A stretch of DNA of 64,000 nucleotides. Origin: DASXYG01 sp036502625. GTDB lineage: Bacteria; Actinomycetota; Actinomycetes; Streptosporangiales; Streptosporangiaceae. The notes below the pieces were generated by a model that worked only from the letters and a program-made list of their open reading frames with translations, had not been told where the DNA came from and did not search any database. Within the stretch, counting starts at the first letter, position 1. Each line of letters starts with the position of its first letter. Below, piece by piece: positions 26,564 through 35,556 of this stretch. A program made the position numbers and the translations under genes. Location: assembly GCA_036502625.1 (NCBI GenBank), contig DASXYG010000081.1, positions 1 through 64,000 on the forward strand, in the 5' to 3' direction.

Positions 26564-26574
26564 AACAATATATA
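26564..26574. promoter_or_regulatory. AACAATATATA motif in the divergent GntR/TPP promoter
   Basis: Matches ten of eleven bases of AACGATATATA at 25811-25821, the left part of the palindrome before the MFS gene. Here the right half is degenerate (GCCT). Located 55 bases upstream of the TPP enzyme start. Confidence 0.45.
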
Positions 26575-26628
26575 GCCTGCTGGCGTTCCGTCCGCGCGGT
26601 TCGTGCGCGTCGACCATCAAGGAGGGGC

Positions 26629-28302
26629 ATGACCACCCAGGAAGCCGCCGAGACAGGTGCCGACCGGCTCGTCCAGGCCCTCGTCGACCTCGGCGTGACC
26701 GTGGCGTTCGGGCTGCCGGGCGTGCACAACCTGCCGATCTGGGAGGCGCTCGGCGACTCCGGCGTCCGGCTCGTCGGCGTGCGCCACGAACAGACCGCCG
26801 TGTACGCCGCGGACGGCTACTCGCGCGCCACCGGGAAGCTCGGCGTCGCCCTGGTGACCACCGGGCCGGGCGCGGCCAACACGCTCGGCGCCACCGGCGA
26901 GGCGCTGACGTCCGGGTCGTCCGTACTGGTCATCGCCACCGACATCCCGGCCGCGCTGCGCCGCCCCGGCGTCTACCGCGGCGTGCTGCACGAATGCGCC
27001 GACCAGTTGGCCATGTTCCTGCCGGTGGTGCGCGGCGGCTGGCACGCCGAGAGCGCCACGGAGATCGGCCCGCTGACGACCCGCGCCGCGAACCTGGCGC
27101 TGACCGCGCCGCGCGGCCCGACGTACCTCGGCATCCCGACCGACCTGCTGCGCACCCCCGCCCCGACGTCCCCGGCGATCCCCGCCACGGACCCGAGCGG
27201 CCGCGAGGTGCCCGCGTCCGCCGAGCTCACCGCCGCCGCGGACATGATCGCCGCGGCCGAGCGCCCGCTGGTGTGGGCCGGGCGCGGCGCGCTGAACTCC
27301 GGCGCGGGCGGCCAGATCGCCGCGCTGGCCGAGCGGATCGCCGCGCCGGTGGTCACCACGTACGGCGGGCGCGGCCTGGTGCCGCCCGGCCACCCGTGCG
27401 CCGTGCCCGGCCCCGTCCACGACCCCGCCGTGGGCCCGCTGTGGGACGAGGCCGACCTGGTCATCGGCGTCGGCACGGACTTCGACGGCATGATGACGCA
27501 GAACTGGGCGATGCCCGCGCCGGCGCGGCTGATCACGGTGAACGTGGACGCCGCCGACGCCGCCAAGAACTACCCGCCGGACCTCGCGCTGACCGGCGAC
27601 GCCGCGGCCGTGCTCGACGCGCTGCTGCCCGAGGTGCCCGAGCGCGGCGACCTGGCCGCGCTGACCGCGCGGCTGACCGCGCTCGGCGACGAGGTGGCCG
27701 CGTCCGTGCGCGCGGACGAGCCGCTGGCCGCCGACCTCCTCGACACGCTGCGCCGCGTGGTGCCCGCGGACGCGCCGATCGTCTGTGACATGTGCATCCC
27801 CGGCTACTGGATCGGCGGCTACCACCCGGTGCCGGCCGCGCGGAAGCTCGCGTACCCGATGGGCTGGGGCACGCTCGGCTTCGGGTTCCCCGCGTCCGTG
27901 GGCTCGGCGATCGCGATGGCCGAGACCGCCGGCCGTGCGGTCTGCGTCACCGGCGACGGCGGGTTCCTGTTCGCGTGCGGCGACCTCGCGACCGTCGCGC
28001 AGGAGCGTGCGCCGCTGACGGTGGTGCTCGTCGACGACGGCGGCTACGGCATGCTGCGGTTCGACCAGGTGCAGGGCGGCCTGGCGCGGCGCGGCGTCGA
28101 CCTCCACACGCCCGACTTCGCCGGCCTGGCGCGCTCGTTCGGCATCCCGGCCACGGAGGTCAAGGGCTTCGGCGCGGAGTTCGCCGAGGCGCTGCGCGGC
28201 AGCCTCGCCGCCGACGGCCCGAACATGGTGGTGGTGGACGCCGCGATGACGCCGCCGCCCACCACATCCCCGCGGTGGTACCGGAGGAAGGAGGGGCACT
28301 GA
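26629..28302 (+). CDS. Thiamine pyrophosphate-dependent enzyme (acetolactate synthase-like)
   Basis: A 557-residue three-domain TPP enzyme. The Pyr domain has VAFGLPGVHNLPIW and the catalytic Glu in GVRHEQTAVYAADGYSR; the central domain has RPLVWAGRGAL; the PP domain has the cofactor motif GDGGFLFACGDLA ending VDDGGYGML, where DDGG replaces the usual NN. Members include acetolactate synthase, benzoylformate decarboxylase and oxalyl-CoA decarboxylase; the substrate here is unknown. ATG at 26629 has AAGGAGGGG upstream. Its stop overlaps the HyuA start (ATGA), so it is functionally tied to a HyuA/HyuB pair, an unusual partnership. Confidence 0.9.
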   Translation: MTTQEAAETGADRLVQALVDLGVTVAFGLPGVHNLPIWEALGDSGVRLVGVRHEQTAVYAADGYSRATGKLGVALVTTGPGAANTLGATGEALTSGSSVLVIATDIPAALRRPGVYRGVLHECADQLAMFLPVVRGGWHAESATEIGPLTTRAANLALTAPRGPTYLGIPTDLLRTPAPTSPAIPATDPSGREVPASAELTAAADMIAAAERPLVWAGRGALNSGAGGQIAALAERIAAPVVTTYGGRGLVPPGHPCAVPGPVHDPAVGPLWDEADLVIGVGTDFDGMMTQNWAMPAPARLITVNVDAADAAKNYPPDLALTGDAAAVLDALLPEVPERGDLAALTARLTALGDEVAASVRADEPLAADLLDTLRRVVPADAPIVCDMCIPGYWIGGYHPVPAARKLAYPMGWGTLGFGFPASVGSAIAMAETAGRAVCVTGDGGFLFACGDLATVAQERAPLTVVLVDDGGYGMLRFDQVQGGLARRGVDLHTPDFAGLARSFGIPATEVKGFGAEFAEALRGSLAADGPNMVVVDAAMTPPPTTSPRWYRRKEGH

Positions 28303-30386
28303 TGCGGGTCGGCGTCGACATCGGCGGCACCTTCACCGACCTGTGCGTGCTCGGCGACGCCGGCATCGTCGCGGTCGGCAAGACGCTGACCACGCGCGAC
28401 GAGCCGGCCCGCGCCGTCGAGGAGGTGCTGCGCGCGACGCTCGCCGAGTCCGGCATCGCCGCGTCGGAGATCACCGGCGTCGTCCACGGCACGACCCTCG
28501 TCACGAACGCGCTGATCGAGCGGAAGGGCGCGCGTACGGCGCTGCTGCTCACCGAGGGGTTCCGCGACATCACCGAGATGGCGCGCGAGCACCGCTACGA
28601 GCTGTACGACCTGATGATCGAGCTGCCCCGCCCGCTCGTCCCCCGCCATCTGCGGTTCGGGGTGCCCGAGCGGATGCTCGCCGACGGCACGGTCGCCCGT
28701 GAGCTGGACACCGCGTACGTCGAGCGGCTGGCGCGCGAGCTCGACGCCGCCGGGGTGGACGCCGTGGCGATCTGCTTCCTGCACGGCTTCACCAACCCGG
28801 CGCACGAGCGCGCCGCCGCGGAGATCGTCCGCCGGGTGGCGCCGCGGCTGCGCGTGGCGCTGTCGTCGGAGGTCGTACCGGAGATCCGCGAGTACGAACG
28901 GGCCTCCACGACCTGCGCGAACGTGTACGTCCAGGGGCTGGCCGAGCGCTACCTCACCGACCTGCGGCGGCGGCTCGCGGGGCTGGGCATCGCCGCGCCG
29001 CCGCACATCATGCTGTCCAACGGCGGCGTCGCGACGGTCGACACCGCGGCCGCGTTCCCCATCCGCATGCTGGAGTCGGGCCCGGCCGGCGGCGCGCTGG
29101 CCGCCGCCGCGTTCGGCGCCGCCGAAGGCCGCGCGGACCTGCTCGCGTTCGACATGGGCGGCACCACGGCCAAGCTGTGCGTGATCGACGACGGCGAGCC
29201 GCTGATCACCCACGAGTTCGAGGTGGACCGCGTCTACCGGCTGCGGCCCGGGTCGGGCCTGCCGGTGAAGGTGCCGGTCATCGACATGATCGAGATCGGC
29301 GTGGGCGGCGGGTCGATCGCCCGGGTGAACGCGCTCGGGCTGCTGACCGTCGGCCCCGACTCGGCCGGCTCCGAGCCCGGCCCCGTCTGCTACGGCCGCG
29401 GCGGCACCGACCCCACGGTCACCGACGCCGACCTCGTGCTCGGCTACCTCGACCCGGCGTACTTCCTCGGCGGCCGCATGGCGCTGGACGCCGACGCCGC
29501 GTGGGCCGCCGTACGCGACCGGGTCGCCGTACCACTCGGCGTGGACGTGCCGGAGGCGGCGTGGGGCATCCACACGACCGTCGACCAGGACATGGCCAAC
29601 GCCGCGCGCGTGCACGCCGTCGAGCGCGGCCAGGACCCGTCCGGGCTGCCGCTGTTCACGTTCGGCGGCGCCGGCCCGGTGCACGGCGCCGGGGTGGCCG
29701 CGGCGCTGGCCGCGTCCCGCGTGGTCACGCCGCCGGGCGCGGGCGTGATGAGCGCCGTCGGCATGCTGACCGCGCCGACCGCGTTCGACTTCGTCCGTAC
29801 GGCGCACGCCCTGGTCGCCGACCTCACACCGGAGACCGTGGACGCGATCTTCGCGGAGATGGAGGACGAGGGCGCGCGGCTGCTCGGCGAGTCGGGCGTG
29901 CCCGGCGGCGAGGTGGCGCACGCGCGGTTCGCGGAGATGCGCTACTCCGGGCAGGGCGCGGAGATCCGCGTGCCGGTGCCGCCGGGCGGGGAGCGCGGCG
30001 CGCTGGCCGAGGCGTTCGCCGACGCGTACCGGCGGCTGTACGCCAGGCCCGGACCCGACGTACCGGTCGAGGTGCTGAGCTGGCGGCTGGTGTCCAGCGG
30101 CCCGCCGCCCCAGGTCGCGCTGCGGCTTCCCGAGGAGGCCGTCGGGGGCGAGGCGCGCAAGGGCGTGCGGAAGGCGTACTTCCCCGGCCCGTCCGGCACC
30201 TCGGGCGGCTACGTCGACACCCCCGTGTACGACCGCTACGCGCTGGCGCCCGGCTCCGCCGTCGAGGGCCCGGCGCTGGTCGAGGAGCGGGAGTCCACGC
30301 TGGTCGTGCCGCCGGGCGCGGTGTGCGCGGTCGCGCCCGACTCCAGCCTGATCGTGGATCTTCGTACGGAGGCGCCCGATGCGTGA
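28302..30386 (+). CDS. Hydantoinase/oxoprolinase subunit A (HyuA-type)
   Basis: A 694-residue ATP-dependent subunit of the hydantoinase/oxoprolinase family, of normal length. The ASKHA-fold phosphate motifs are visible: RVGVDIGGTFTDLCV at the N-terminus, VVHGTTLVTNALIERKG, EYERASTTCANVYVQ, FDMGGTTAKLCVID, and GVGGGSIARVN followed by LTVGPDSAGSEPGPVCYGRGG. It likely phosphorylates or activates a lactam, hydantoin or ketone for hydrolysis or carboxylation with HyuB. Start overlaps the TPP enzyme stop; end overlaps the HyuB start by eight bases. Confidence 0.93.
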   Translation: MRVGVDIGGTFTDLCVLGDAGIVAVGKTLTTRDEPARAVEEVLRATLAESGIAASEITGVVHGTTLVTNALIERKGARTALLLTEGFRDITEMAREHRYELYDLMIELPRPLVPRHLRFGVPERMLADGTVARELDTAYVERLARELDAAGVDAVAICFLHGFTNPAHERAAAEIVRRVAPRLRVALSSEVVPEIREYERASTTCANVYVQGLAERYLTDLRRRLAGLGIAAPPHIMLSNGGVATVDTAAAFPIRMLESGPAGGALAAAAFGAAEGRADLLAFDMGGTTAKLCVIDDGEPLITHEFEVDRVYRLRPGSGLPVKVPVIDMIEIGVGGGSIARVNALGLLTVGPDSAGSEPGPVCYGRGGTDPTVTDADLVLGYLDPAYFLGGRMALDADAAWAAVRDRVAVPLGVDVPEAAWGIHTTVDQDMANAARVHAVERGQDPSGLPLFTFGGAGPVHGAGVAAALAASRVVTPPGAGVMSAVGMLTAPTAFDFVRTAHALVADLTPETVDAIFAEMEDEGARLLGESGVPGGEVAHARFAEMRYSGQGAEIRVPVPPGGERGALAEAFADAYRRLYARPGPDVPVEVLSWRLVSSGPPPQVALRLPEEAVGGEARKGVRKAYFPGPSGTSGGYVDTPVYDRYALAPGSAVEGPALVEERESTLVVPPGAVCAVAPDSSLIVDLRTEAPDA

Positions 30387-32103
30387 CCCGATCCTCGTCG
30401 GCGTGATCGGCAACCGGCTCGCGTCGATCCTCAACGAGCAGCAGTCCGCGCTGGTCAACACCGCGTTCAGCGCGGTCGTCCGGGAGTCGCTCGACCTCGC
30501 GTGCGGCGTGTTCGACTCCCGCGGCGAGATGGTCGGCCAGTCCGTCGGCGGCACGCCCGGCCACATCAACGCGATGGCCACCGGCATGCGCCACTTCGTC
30601 GCGGCGTACCCGCCCGAGCGGCTGGTCCCCGGCGACGTCCTGCTCACCAACGACCCGTGGCTGACCGCCGGCCAGGTCAACGACTTCACCGTGGCCACCC
30701 CGGTGTTCCGCGGCGAGGCGCTGGTCGCCTGGTTCGCCACCTGCTGCCACGCGCCGGACATCGGCGGCCGCATCCTGTCCGCCGCCGCGACCGAGGTGTA
30801 CGAGGAGGGCCTGCGGCTGCCGATCATGCGGCTGTTCCACGCGGGCCAGGTCAACGAGGACCTCATCGCGATCGTCAGGGAGAACGTCCGTACGCCCGAC
30901 GAGACGATCGGCGACCTGTACGCCCAGGTCGCCGCCAACGAGGTGGGCGCGCGCAGCCTGCTGGGCCTGATGGAGGAGTTCGGGCTCGCCACCATCGACC
31001 CGGTCGCCGACGAGATCATGGCCCGCTCGGAGACCGCGCTGCGCCGCGCGCTGGCCGCCATGCCGGACGGCACCCACACCGCGCGGCTGGAGACCGACGG
31101 CTTCGGCGAGGAGACGCTGCTCCTCCAGGCCGCCGTGACGATCGCCGGGGACGAGATCCACATCGACTTCGCGGGCTCGTCGCCGGAGAGCCGCTACGGC
31201 ATCAACGTGGTGCTGAACTACACCCGCGCGTACGCCTCGTTCGCGGTGAAGGCGGCCATCGCGCCCGAGGTGCCGCACAACGCGGGCTCGTTCCGTCCCG
31301 TCCACGTCACCGCGCCGTCCGGGTCCGTGCTGAACTGCCGGCCGCCGGCCCCGGTCGCGTCCCGCCACCTGGTCGGCCACTTCCTGCCGAGCCTGCTGTT
31401 CACCGCCCTGCAGCCCGCCATGCCCGGGAAGCTGCTCGCGCAGAGCGCCGACGCGCTGTGGATGACCGTCTGGCGCGGCCGCACCCCGGACGACGCCGAG
31501 TTCATGGAGACCGTCTTCCAGGCCGGCGGCGCGGGCGGGCGGGCGGTCAAGGACGGCCTGTCCACCACCGGCTTCCCGACCGGCGTACGCGCCGCGCCCA
31601 CCGAGGTCATCGAGACCCTGACCCCGCTGGTGCAGCTCCGCCGCGAGCTGCGCCCCGACTCCGGCGGCGCGGGCGAATGGCGCGGCGGGCTCGGCCAGTT
31701 CACCGACGTGGAGTGCCGTACGGAGACCGAGTGGACGGTCAACGCCAACATCGACCGCACCCTGTTCCCCGCGTCGGGCGCGGCCGGCGGCGGAGCGGGC
31801 GCGGTCGGCTCGATCACCCGCGCCGACGGCAGCCCGATCCCGCGCAAGCAGCTCGTCCGCCTGTCCCCGTCCGACCGCGTCCAGCTCCAGATGCCCGGCG
31901 GCGGCGGCTACGGCGACCCGTACGACCGCGACCCGTCGCTGGTCCTGCGCGACGTCGTGGACGGCTACGTGTCGGTGGAGGCGGCCCGCGCGGCGTACGG
32001 CGTCGCGGTCCGCTACACCGGCCCCGCGGACGCCCTGGTGCGCCCGCCGTCGGCGTACGAGCTCGACGACGCGGAGACCGCGCGGCTGCGGGGCCGCGGC
32101 TAG
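30379..32103 (+). CDS. Hydantoinase/oxoprolinase subunit B (HyuB-type)
   Basis: A 574-residue subunit of the hydantoinase B family: NRLASILNEQQSALVNTAFS, SRGEMVGQSVGGTPGHI, DVLLTNDPWLTAGQVNDFT, FATCCHAPDIGG, GSVLNCRPPAPVASRH, and the C-terminal MPGGGGYGDPYDR that is diagnostic for HyuB. With HyuA it would form the ATP-dependent ring-opening or carboxylating enzyme. Last gene of the coupled TPP enzyme-HyuA-HyuB operon. Which substrate unites a TPP enzyme with HyuAB is not evident. Confidence 0.93.
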   Translation: MRDPILVGVIGNRLASILNEQQSALVNTAFSAVVRESLDLACGVFDSRGEMVGQSVGGTPGHINAMATGMRHFVAAYPPERLVPGDVLLTNDPWLTAGQVNDFTVATPVFRGEALVAWFATCCHAPDIGGRILSAAATEVYEEGLRLPIMRLFHAGQVNEDLIAIVRENVRTPDETIGDLYAQVAANEVGARSLLGLMEEFGLATIDPVADEIMARSETALRRALAAMPDGTHTARLETDGFGEETLLLQAAVTIAGDEIHIDFAGSSPESRYGINVVLNYTRAYASFAVKAAIAPEVPHNAGSFRPVHVTAPSGSVLNCRPPAPVASRHLVGHFLPSLLFTALQPAMPGKLLAQSADALWMTVWRGRTPDDAEFMETVFQAGGAGGRAVKDGLSTTGFPTGVRAAPTEVIETLTPLVQLRRELRPDSGGAGEWRGGLGQFTDVECRTETEWTVNANIDRTLFPASGAAGGGAGAVGSITRADGSPIPRKQLVRLSPSDRVQLQMPGGGGYGDPYDRDPSLVLRDVVDGYVSVEAARAAYGVAVRYTGPADALVRPPSAYELDDAETARLRGRG

Positions 32104-32138
32104 CGGCGGGCCCGGCCGGCGGCGCTACTGTGCTGAGC

Positions 32139-32744
32139 GTGATCAGAGTCTTGCTGGCCGAGGACATGCACCTGATCCGGGGCGCGCTCGCGGCGCTGCT
32201 GGCGGCCGAGCCCGACATCGAGGTCGTCGCCGAGGTCGCGTCGGGTGACGCGGTGGCGGGGGCGGCGCTGGAGCACCGGCCCGACGTCGCGGTGCTGGAC
32301 GTCCAGATGCCCGGCATCGACGGGATCGAGGCGGCCGTACGGCTCACCGGCACGCTGCCCGACTGCAAGGTGCTGATCCTCACGCAGCTCAGCCGGCCGG
32401 AGCTGCTGCGCCGTGCGCTGGCCGCCGACCTGCCGGGCTTCCTGCTGAAGGACGCGCCGCGCGCGGAGCTGGCCGACGCGATCCGCCGGGTGGCGGCCGG
32501 CGAGCGCGTCATCGACCCGAAGCTCGCCGCCGCCACGATCCGCGCCCGCCCGAACCCGCTGACCGACCGCGAGGCCGCGGTGCTGAAGCTGGCCGCGATG
32601 GGCGACGACCTCTCCGAGATCGCCGCCAAGCTCTACCTCTCCAGGGGCACCGTACGGAACTACCTCGCCGCCATCGTCACCAAGCTGAACGCCCGCAACC
32701 GCCTCGACGCCGTCCGCATCGCCGCCGAGGCCGGCTGGATCTAG
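32139..32744 (+). CDS. NarL/LuxR-family response regulator (orphan)
   Basis: A 201-residue response regulator: receiver domain starting IRVLLAEDMHLIRGAL, phospho-acceptor Asp in VAVLDVQMPGIDG (about residue 52), conserved Thr in ILTQ and Lys in FLLKDAP; then a LuxR-type HTH (LTDREAAVLKLAAMGDD, LYLSRGTVRNYLAAIVTK). It resembles DesR-like regulators. No sensor kinase lies next to it, so the partner is elsewhere or absent. Starts GTG at 32139; an in-frame GTG at 32130 is equally possible. Confidence 0.9.
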   Translation: MIRVLLAEDMHLIRGALAALLAAEPDIEVVAEVASGDAVAGAALEHRPDVAVLDVQMPGIDGIEAAVRLTGTLPDCKVLILTQLSRPELLRRALAADLPGFLLKDAPRAELADAIRRVAAGERVIDPKLAAATIRARPNPLTDREAAVLKLAAMGDDLSEIAAKLYLSRGTVRNYLAAIVTKLNARNRLDAVRIAAEAGWI

Positions 32745-32757
32745 GGGGCGGGGCGCC

Positions 32758-33807
32758 TCAGCGCCAGGGGAGGACGCACACCGGGGACGGCGTCTCGACG
32801 GACGCCGTCTGCTTGAGCAGGCCGGTGGACGGGTCGCGGTCGAAGACCGTGACGCGGTCGCTCCGCTCGTTCGCGGCGTAGAGGTGGCCGCCGATCATCG
32901 CGATGTCGCGCGGGCCCGTGCCGCCCGAGGGGACCTCGGCTACCTTGCGGAGGTGGTCGCCCGTCGTGGCGAACACCGTGATGGAGTCGGGGCCGCGGTT
33001 GGAGACGTACACGAAGCGGCCGTCCGGCGAGATCACGACCGCGGCGGCGAGGTTGGGGCCGTGGTCGTCGGTGAGCGGGTGGGTGCCGAGGACCGTGAGG
33101 GCGCCGTCGCCGGCCGGGCGCAGCACCGTCAGCGTGCCCGCCAGCTCGCCGACCAGGTACGCGAGCCCGGACGGCGCGAAGGCCAGATGGCGCGGGCCGG
33201 TGCCGGGCGGCAGGTGGGTGACGTACAGCGGGCGGAGCCGGCCGTCGTGGGCGCTCATGCCGTACGTACGGACGGTGTCGTTGCCGAGGTCGGCGGCCAG
33301 GAGGTGGCGGCCGTCCGGGGTGAACCGCGTCATATGGACGTGCGGGCCCTCCTGCCGGCCGGTCACCGGGCCGCCGCCGATGTGGCGTACGAGGTCGCGG
33401 CGGGGGAGCAGCGCGCCGTCGTCGCCGATCGGGTGGACGGACAGGCTGCCGCCGGTGTAGTTGGCGGCCGCGAGGTAGCGGCCCGTGGGGTCGACGGCGA
33501 GATGGCACGGGTCGGCGCCGCCGGTGGGTTGCCGGCTCGCCTCGCGCATGGCCCCCTCGGCCGTGTCGACACCGATCGCGACGACCTGCCCGTCTTCGCG
33601 CTCGCTGACCGCGTACAGCACGGGCAGCGACGGGTGGGCGGCGAGGTACGACGGCTCCGCCACCGCGACGGCCGGACCGGCCGGGGTCAGCCCGCCGGTC
33701 TCCGGGTCGCGGTCCCAGGCGGTGACGCCGTCGGCGCGGCCGCGGCCCGCGCCGTCGCCCGGCTCCGCGCCCCAGCTTGTGTACGAACCGATGAACACAC
33801 GTCGCAT
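32758..33807 (-). CDS. Lactonase family protein (seven-bladed beta-propeller, 6-phosphogluconolactonase-like)
   Basis: A 349-residue YbhE/Pgl-type propeller. Typical strands: MRRVFIGSYTSWG, PSYLAAHPSLPVLYAVSE, PCHLAVDPTGRYLAAANYTGGSLSVHP, GPHVHMTRFTPDGRHLLAADLGNDTV, GPRHLAFAPSG, and ISPDGRFVYVSNRGPDSITVF. Members hydrolyse 6-phosphogluconolactone or carboxymuconolactone; specificity cannot be told. No signal peptide. It is convergent with the response regulator gene and divergent from the secreted C39-like gene. Confidence 0.87.
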   Translation of the reverse strand: MRRVFIGSYTSWGAEPGDGAGRGRADGVTAWDRDPETGGLTPAGPAVAVAEPSYLAAHPSLPVLYAVSEREDGQVVAIGVDTAEGAMREASRQPTGGADPCHLAVDPTGRYLAAANYTGGSLSVHPIGDDGALLPRRDLVRHIGGGPVTGRQEGPHVHMTRFTPDGRHLLAADLGNDTVRTYGMSAHDGRLRPLYVTHLPPGTGPRHLAFAPSGLAYLVGELAGTLTVLRPAGDGALTVLGTHPLTDDHGPNLAAAVVISPDGRFVYVSNRGPDSITVFATTGDHLRKVAEVPSGGTGPRDIAMIGGHLYAANERSDRVTVFDRDPSTGLLKQTASVETPSPVCVLPWR

Positions 33808-33995
33808 GCCGCACCAATCAACGCTGAAGGACGGGGGTCTGCCCCTTGCCGTCCGGCCATTGTCCCCGGTGGCCGTCCAGGCCGCAGTGCCGCGTCGCCA
33901 CCTTCGCCAACCGATGTGCGGCGCTCCGCGTGATCCGCTAGGTTGCTCTCGTTTTGTCCCATATTCGAGTTGCCTGATGTGATCGGGGGATGTCC

Positions 33996-35441
33996 ATGGG
34001 CCGGAAGTCGCGGATCATCGCGGCGGGTTCGGCGGTGGCCGCCGTGGCGGGCGCCGCGGTCGCGATCGCCGGTTCGGCCTCGGCGGCGCCCCCGCCGAAG
34101 CCCGCCAACGACGCGCGCGTTCCCGCCGTCCGCTCGGCGCAGGCCGCCGCGCCCAAGGCGGCCGCGGCCGCCCCGGCGTCCGGCAAGGTCGCCATCACCG
34201 GCCAGTACCAGTCGACGAACTACTACTGCGTGCCGGCGTCCAGTTCGGTGAGCCTGGCCACGTTCGGCGTCAAGGTCAGCCAGTCGAGCCTGGCCTCGCA
34301 GATGAAGACCACCCCGGCCGACGGCACGTCCGGCGCGAACTCCCTGCCGGTGCTGAACAAGTACACCCTGCCGCAGGGCTACGGCTACCGCTTCGCCGAC
34401 GTCTCCACCGGCACGAAGATGCTCGACGCCGTGGCGTACGACGTGGGCACGCTCAAGCGCGCGGCCGTGCTCGGCGTGTGGATGGAGAAGCTGCCCTGGA
34501 ACTCCGGCATGTCCGGCAGCAAGATCGGCCACGCGATCGTCGTCTACGGCTACGACAAGACCGCGAAGACCGTCACCGTGTGGGACCCCTGGAAGGCCAC
34601 CGGCGGCACCCACACCATCGCCGCCGACAAGCTGGCGTCGGTCTCCCAGACGAACGGCCTCGACTACGTCACCGGCCACCGCGACTACTCCCTGACGAAC
34701 GCCGGCGACCTCACCGGTGACGGCGTCGCCGATGCCGTGGCCATCGACCGCGCCGACAACAAGCTCTACCGCTACACCGGCCCGACGTTCGCCGACCGCG
34801 CCCTGCTCGACGGCCGGAGCTGGCAGAACATGACCCAGGTGACCGGCGTCGGCGATGTCAACGGCGACGGCCGCCCCGACCTCGTGGCGGTCGGCCCGTC
34901 CGGCGTGCTGCACCTCTACCACGGCACCGCCTCCGGCATCGACACCGGCGCCGTCATCGACAAGCGCGACTGGAACACCGTCACGCAGCTCACCGCGGTC
35001 GGCGACCCGGGCGGCAAGGGCCGCCGCACGCTCGTCGCGGTCGGCAAGACCAGCGGCGCGCTGACCCGGTTCGCGTGGTCCGGCGCGGCGACCCTGGCCG
35101 CCGGCCAGAAGATCGACAGCCGCGACTGGAACACCGTCCAGGAGGTCACGTCCGTCGGCGACCTCGACGGCGACGGCAAGAACGGCGACCTCGTGGCGAT
35201 CGGCAAGTCCGCCGGCGACATGTACCTGTTCCCGCAGTCGGCGTCCGGCTACGCCACCGGCAAGAAGATCGGCCACGACTGGCTGGCCGACCGCTCCCTG
35301 ACCGGCGTCGGCGACGTCGACAAGGACGGCCACCCGGACCTCGGCATGGTCATGAACGGCTCCGGCGCCATGTTCGTCTACGCCGGGACGTCCGGCGCGT
35401 ACGGCAACCGCCAGCAGGTCAGCACCGGCTGGAACGGCTGA
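33996..35441 (+). CDS. Secreted C39-like cysteine peptidase with FG-GAP/VCBS repeats
   Basis: A 481-residue exported protein. Signal peptide about 1-30 (cleavage near SASA), an Ala/Pro-rich spacer, then a papain-like C39_2 domain: Cys78 (NYYCVPASSSVSLA), His179 (GHAIVVYGYD) and Asp197 (VWDPW) form a likely catalytic triad. The C-terminal half has five propeller-type repeats with Ca-loop cores DLTGDGVAD, DVNGDGRPD, DPGGKGRRT (degenerate), DLDGDGKNG and DVDKDGHPD. ATG at 33996 chosen because GGGGG lies six bases before it; an ATG at 33990 is too close. Followed by a hairpin terminator. Confidence 0.87.
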   Translation: MGRKSRIIAAGSAVAAVAGAAVAIAGSASAAPPPKPANDARVPAVRSAQAAAPKAAAAAPASGKVAITGQYQSTNYYCVPASSSVSLATFGVKVSQSSLASQMKTTPADGTSGANSLPVLNKYTLPQGYGYRFADVSTGTKMLDAVAYDVGTLKRAAVLGVWMEKLPWNSGMSGSKIGHAIVVYGYDKTAKTVTVWDPWKATGGTHTIAADKLASVSQTNGLDYVTGHRDYSLTNAGDLTGDGVADAVAIDRADNKLYRYTGPTFADRALLDGRSWQNMTQVTGVGDVNGDGRPDLVAVGPSGVLHLYHGTASGIDTGAVIDKRDWNTVTQLTAVGDPGGKGRRTLVAVGKTSGALTRFAWSGAATLAAGQKIDSRDWNTVQEVTSVGDLDGDGKNGDLVAIGKSAGDMYLFPQSASGYATGKKIGHDWLADRSLTGVGDVDKDGHPDLGMVMNGSGAMFVYAGTSGAYGNRQQVSTGWNG

Positions 35442-35450
35442 CGACCCGGT

Positions 35451-35483
35451 GCGGCGCCGCCCCCTCGCCGGGGACGGCGCCGC
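35451..35483 (+). terminator. Hairpin terminator after the C39-like gene
   Basis: Arms GCGGCGCCG (35451-35459) and CGGCGCCGC (35475-35483) with an inner CCCC/GGGG pair around TCGCC, ten bases after the stop codon. Confidence 0.75.
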
Positions 35484-35556
35484 TTCCTCCGGGGGGAAGG
35501 GGCCGGGGCTTCGCCGTGGGAGGGTCGGCGTGGGAGGCAGCCTCGGCCCCTGGCCC

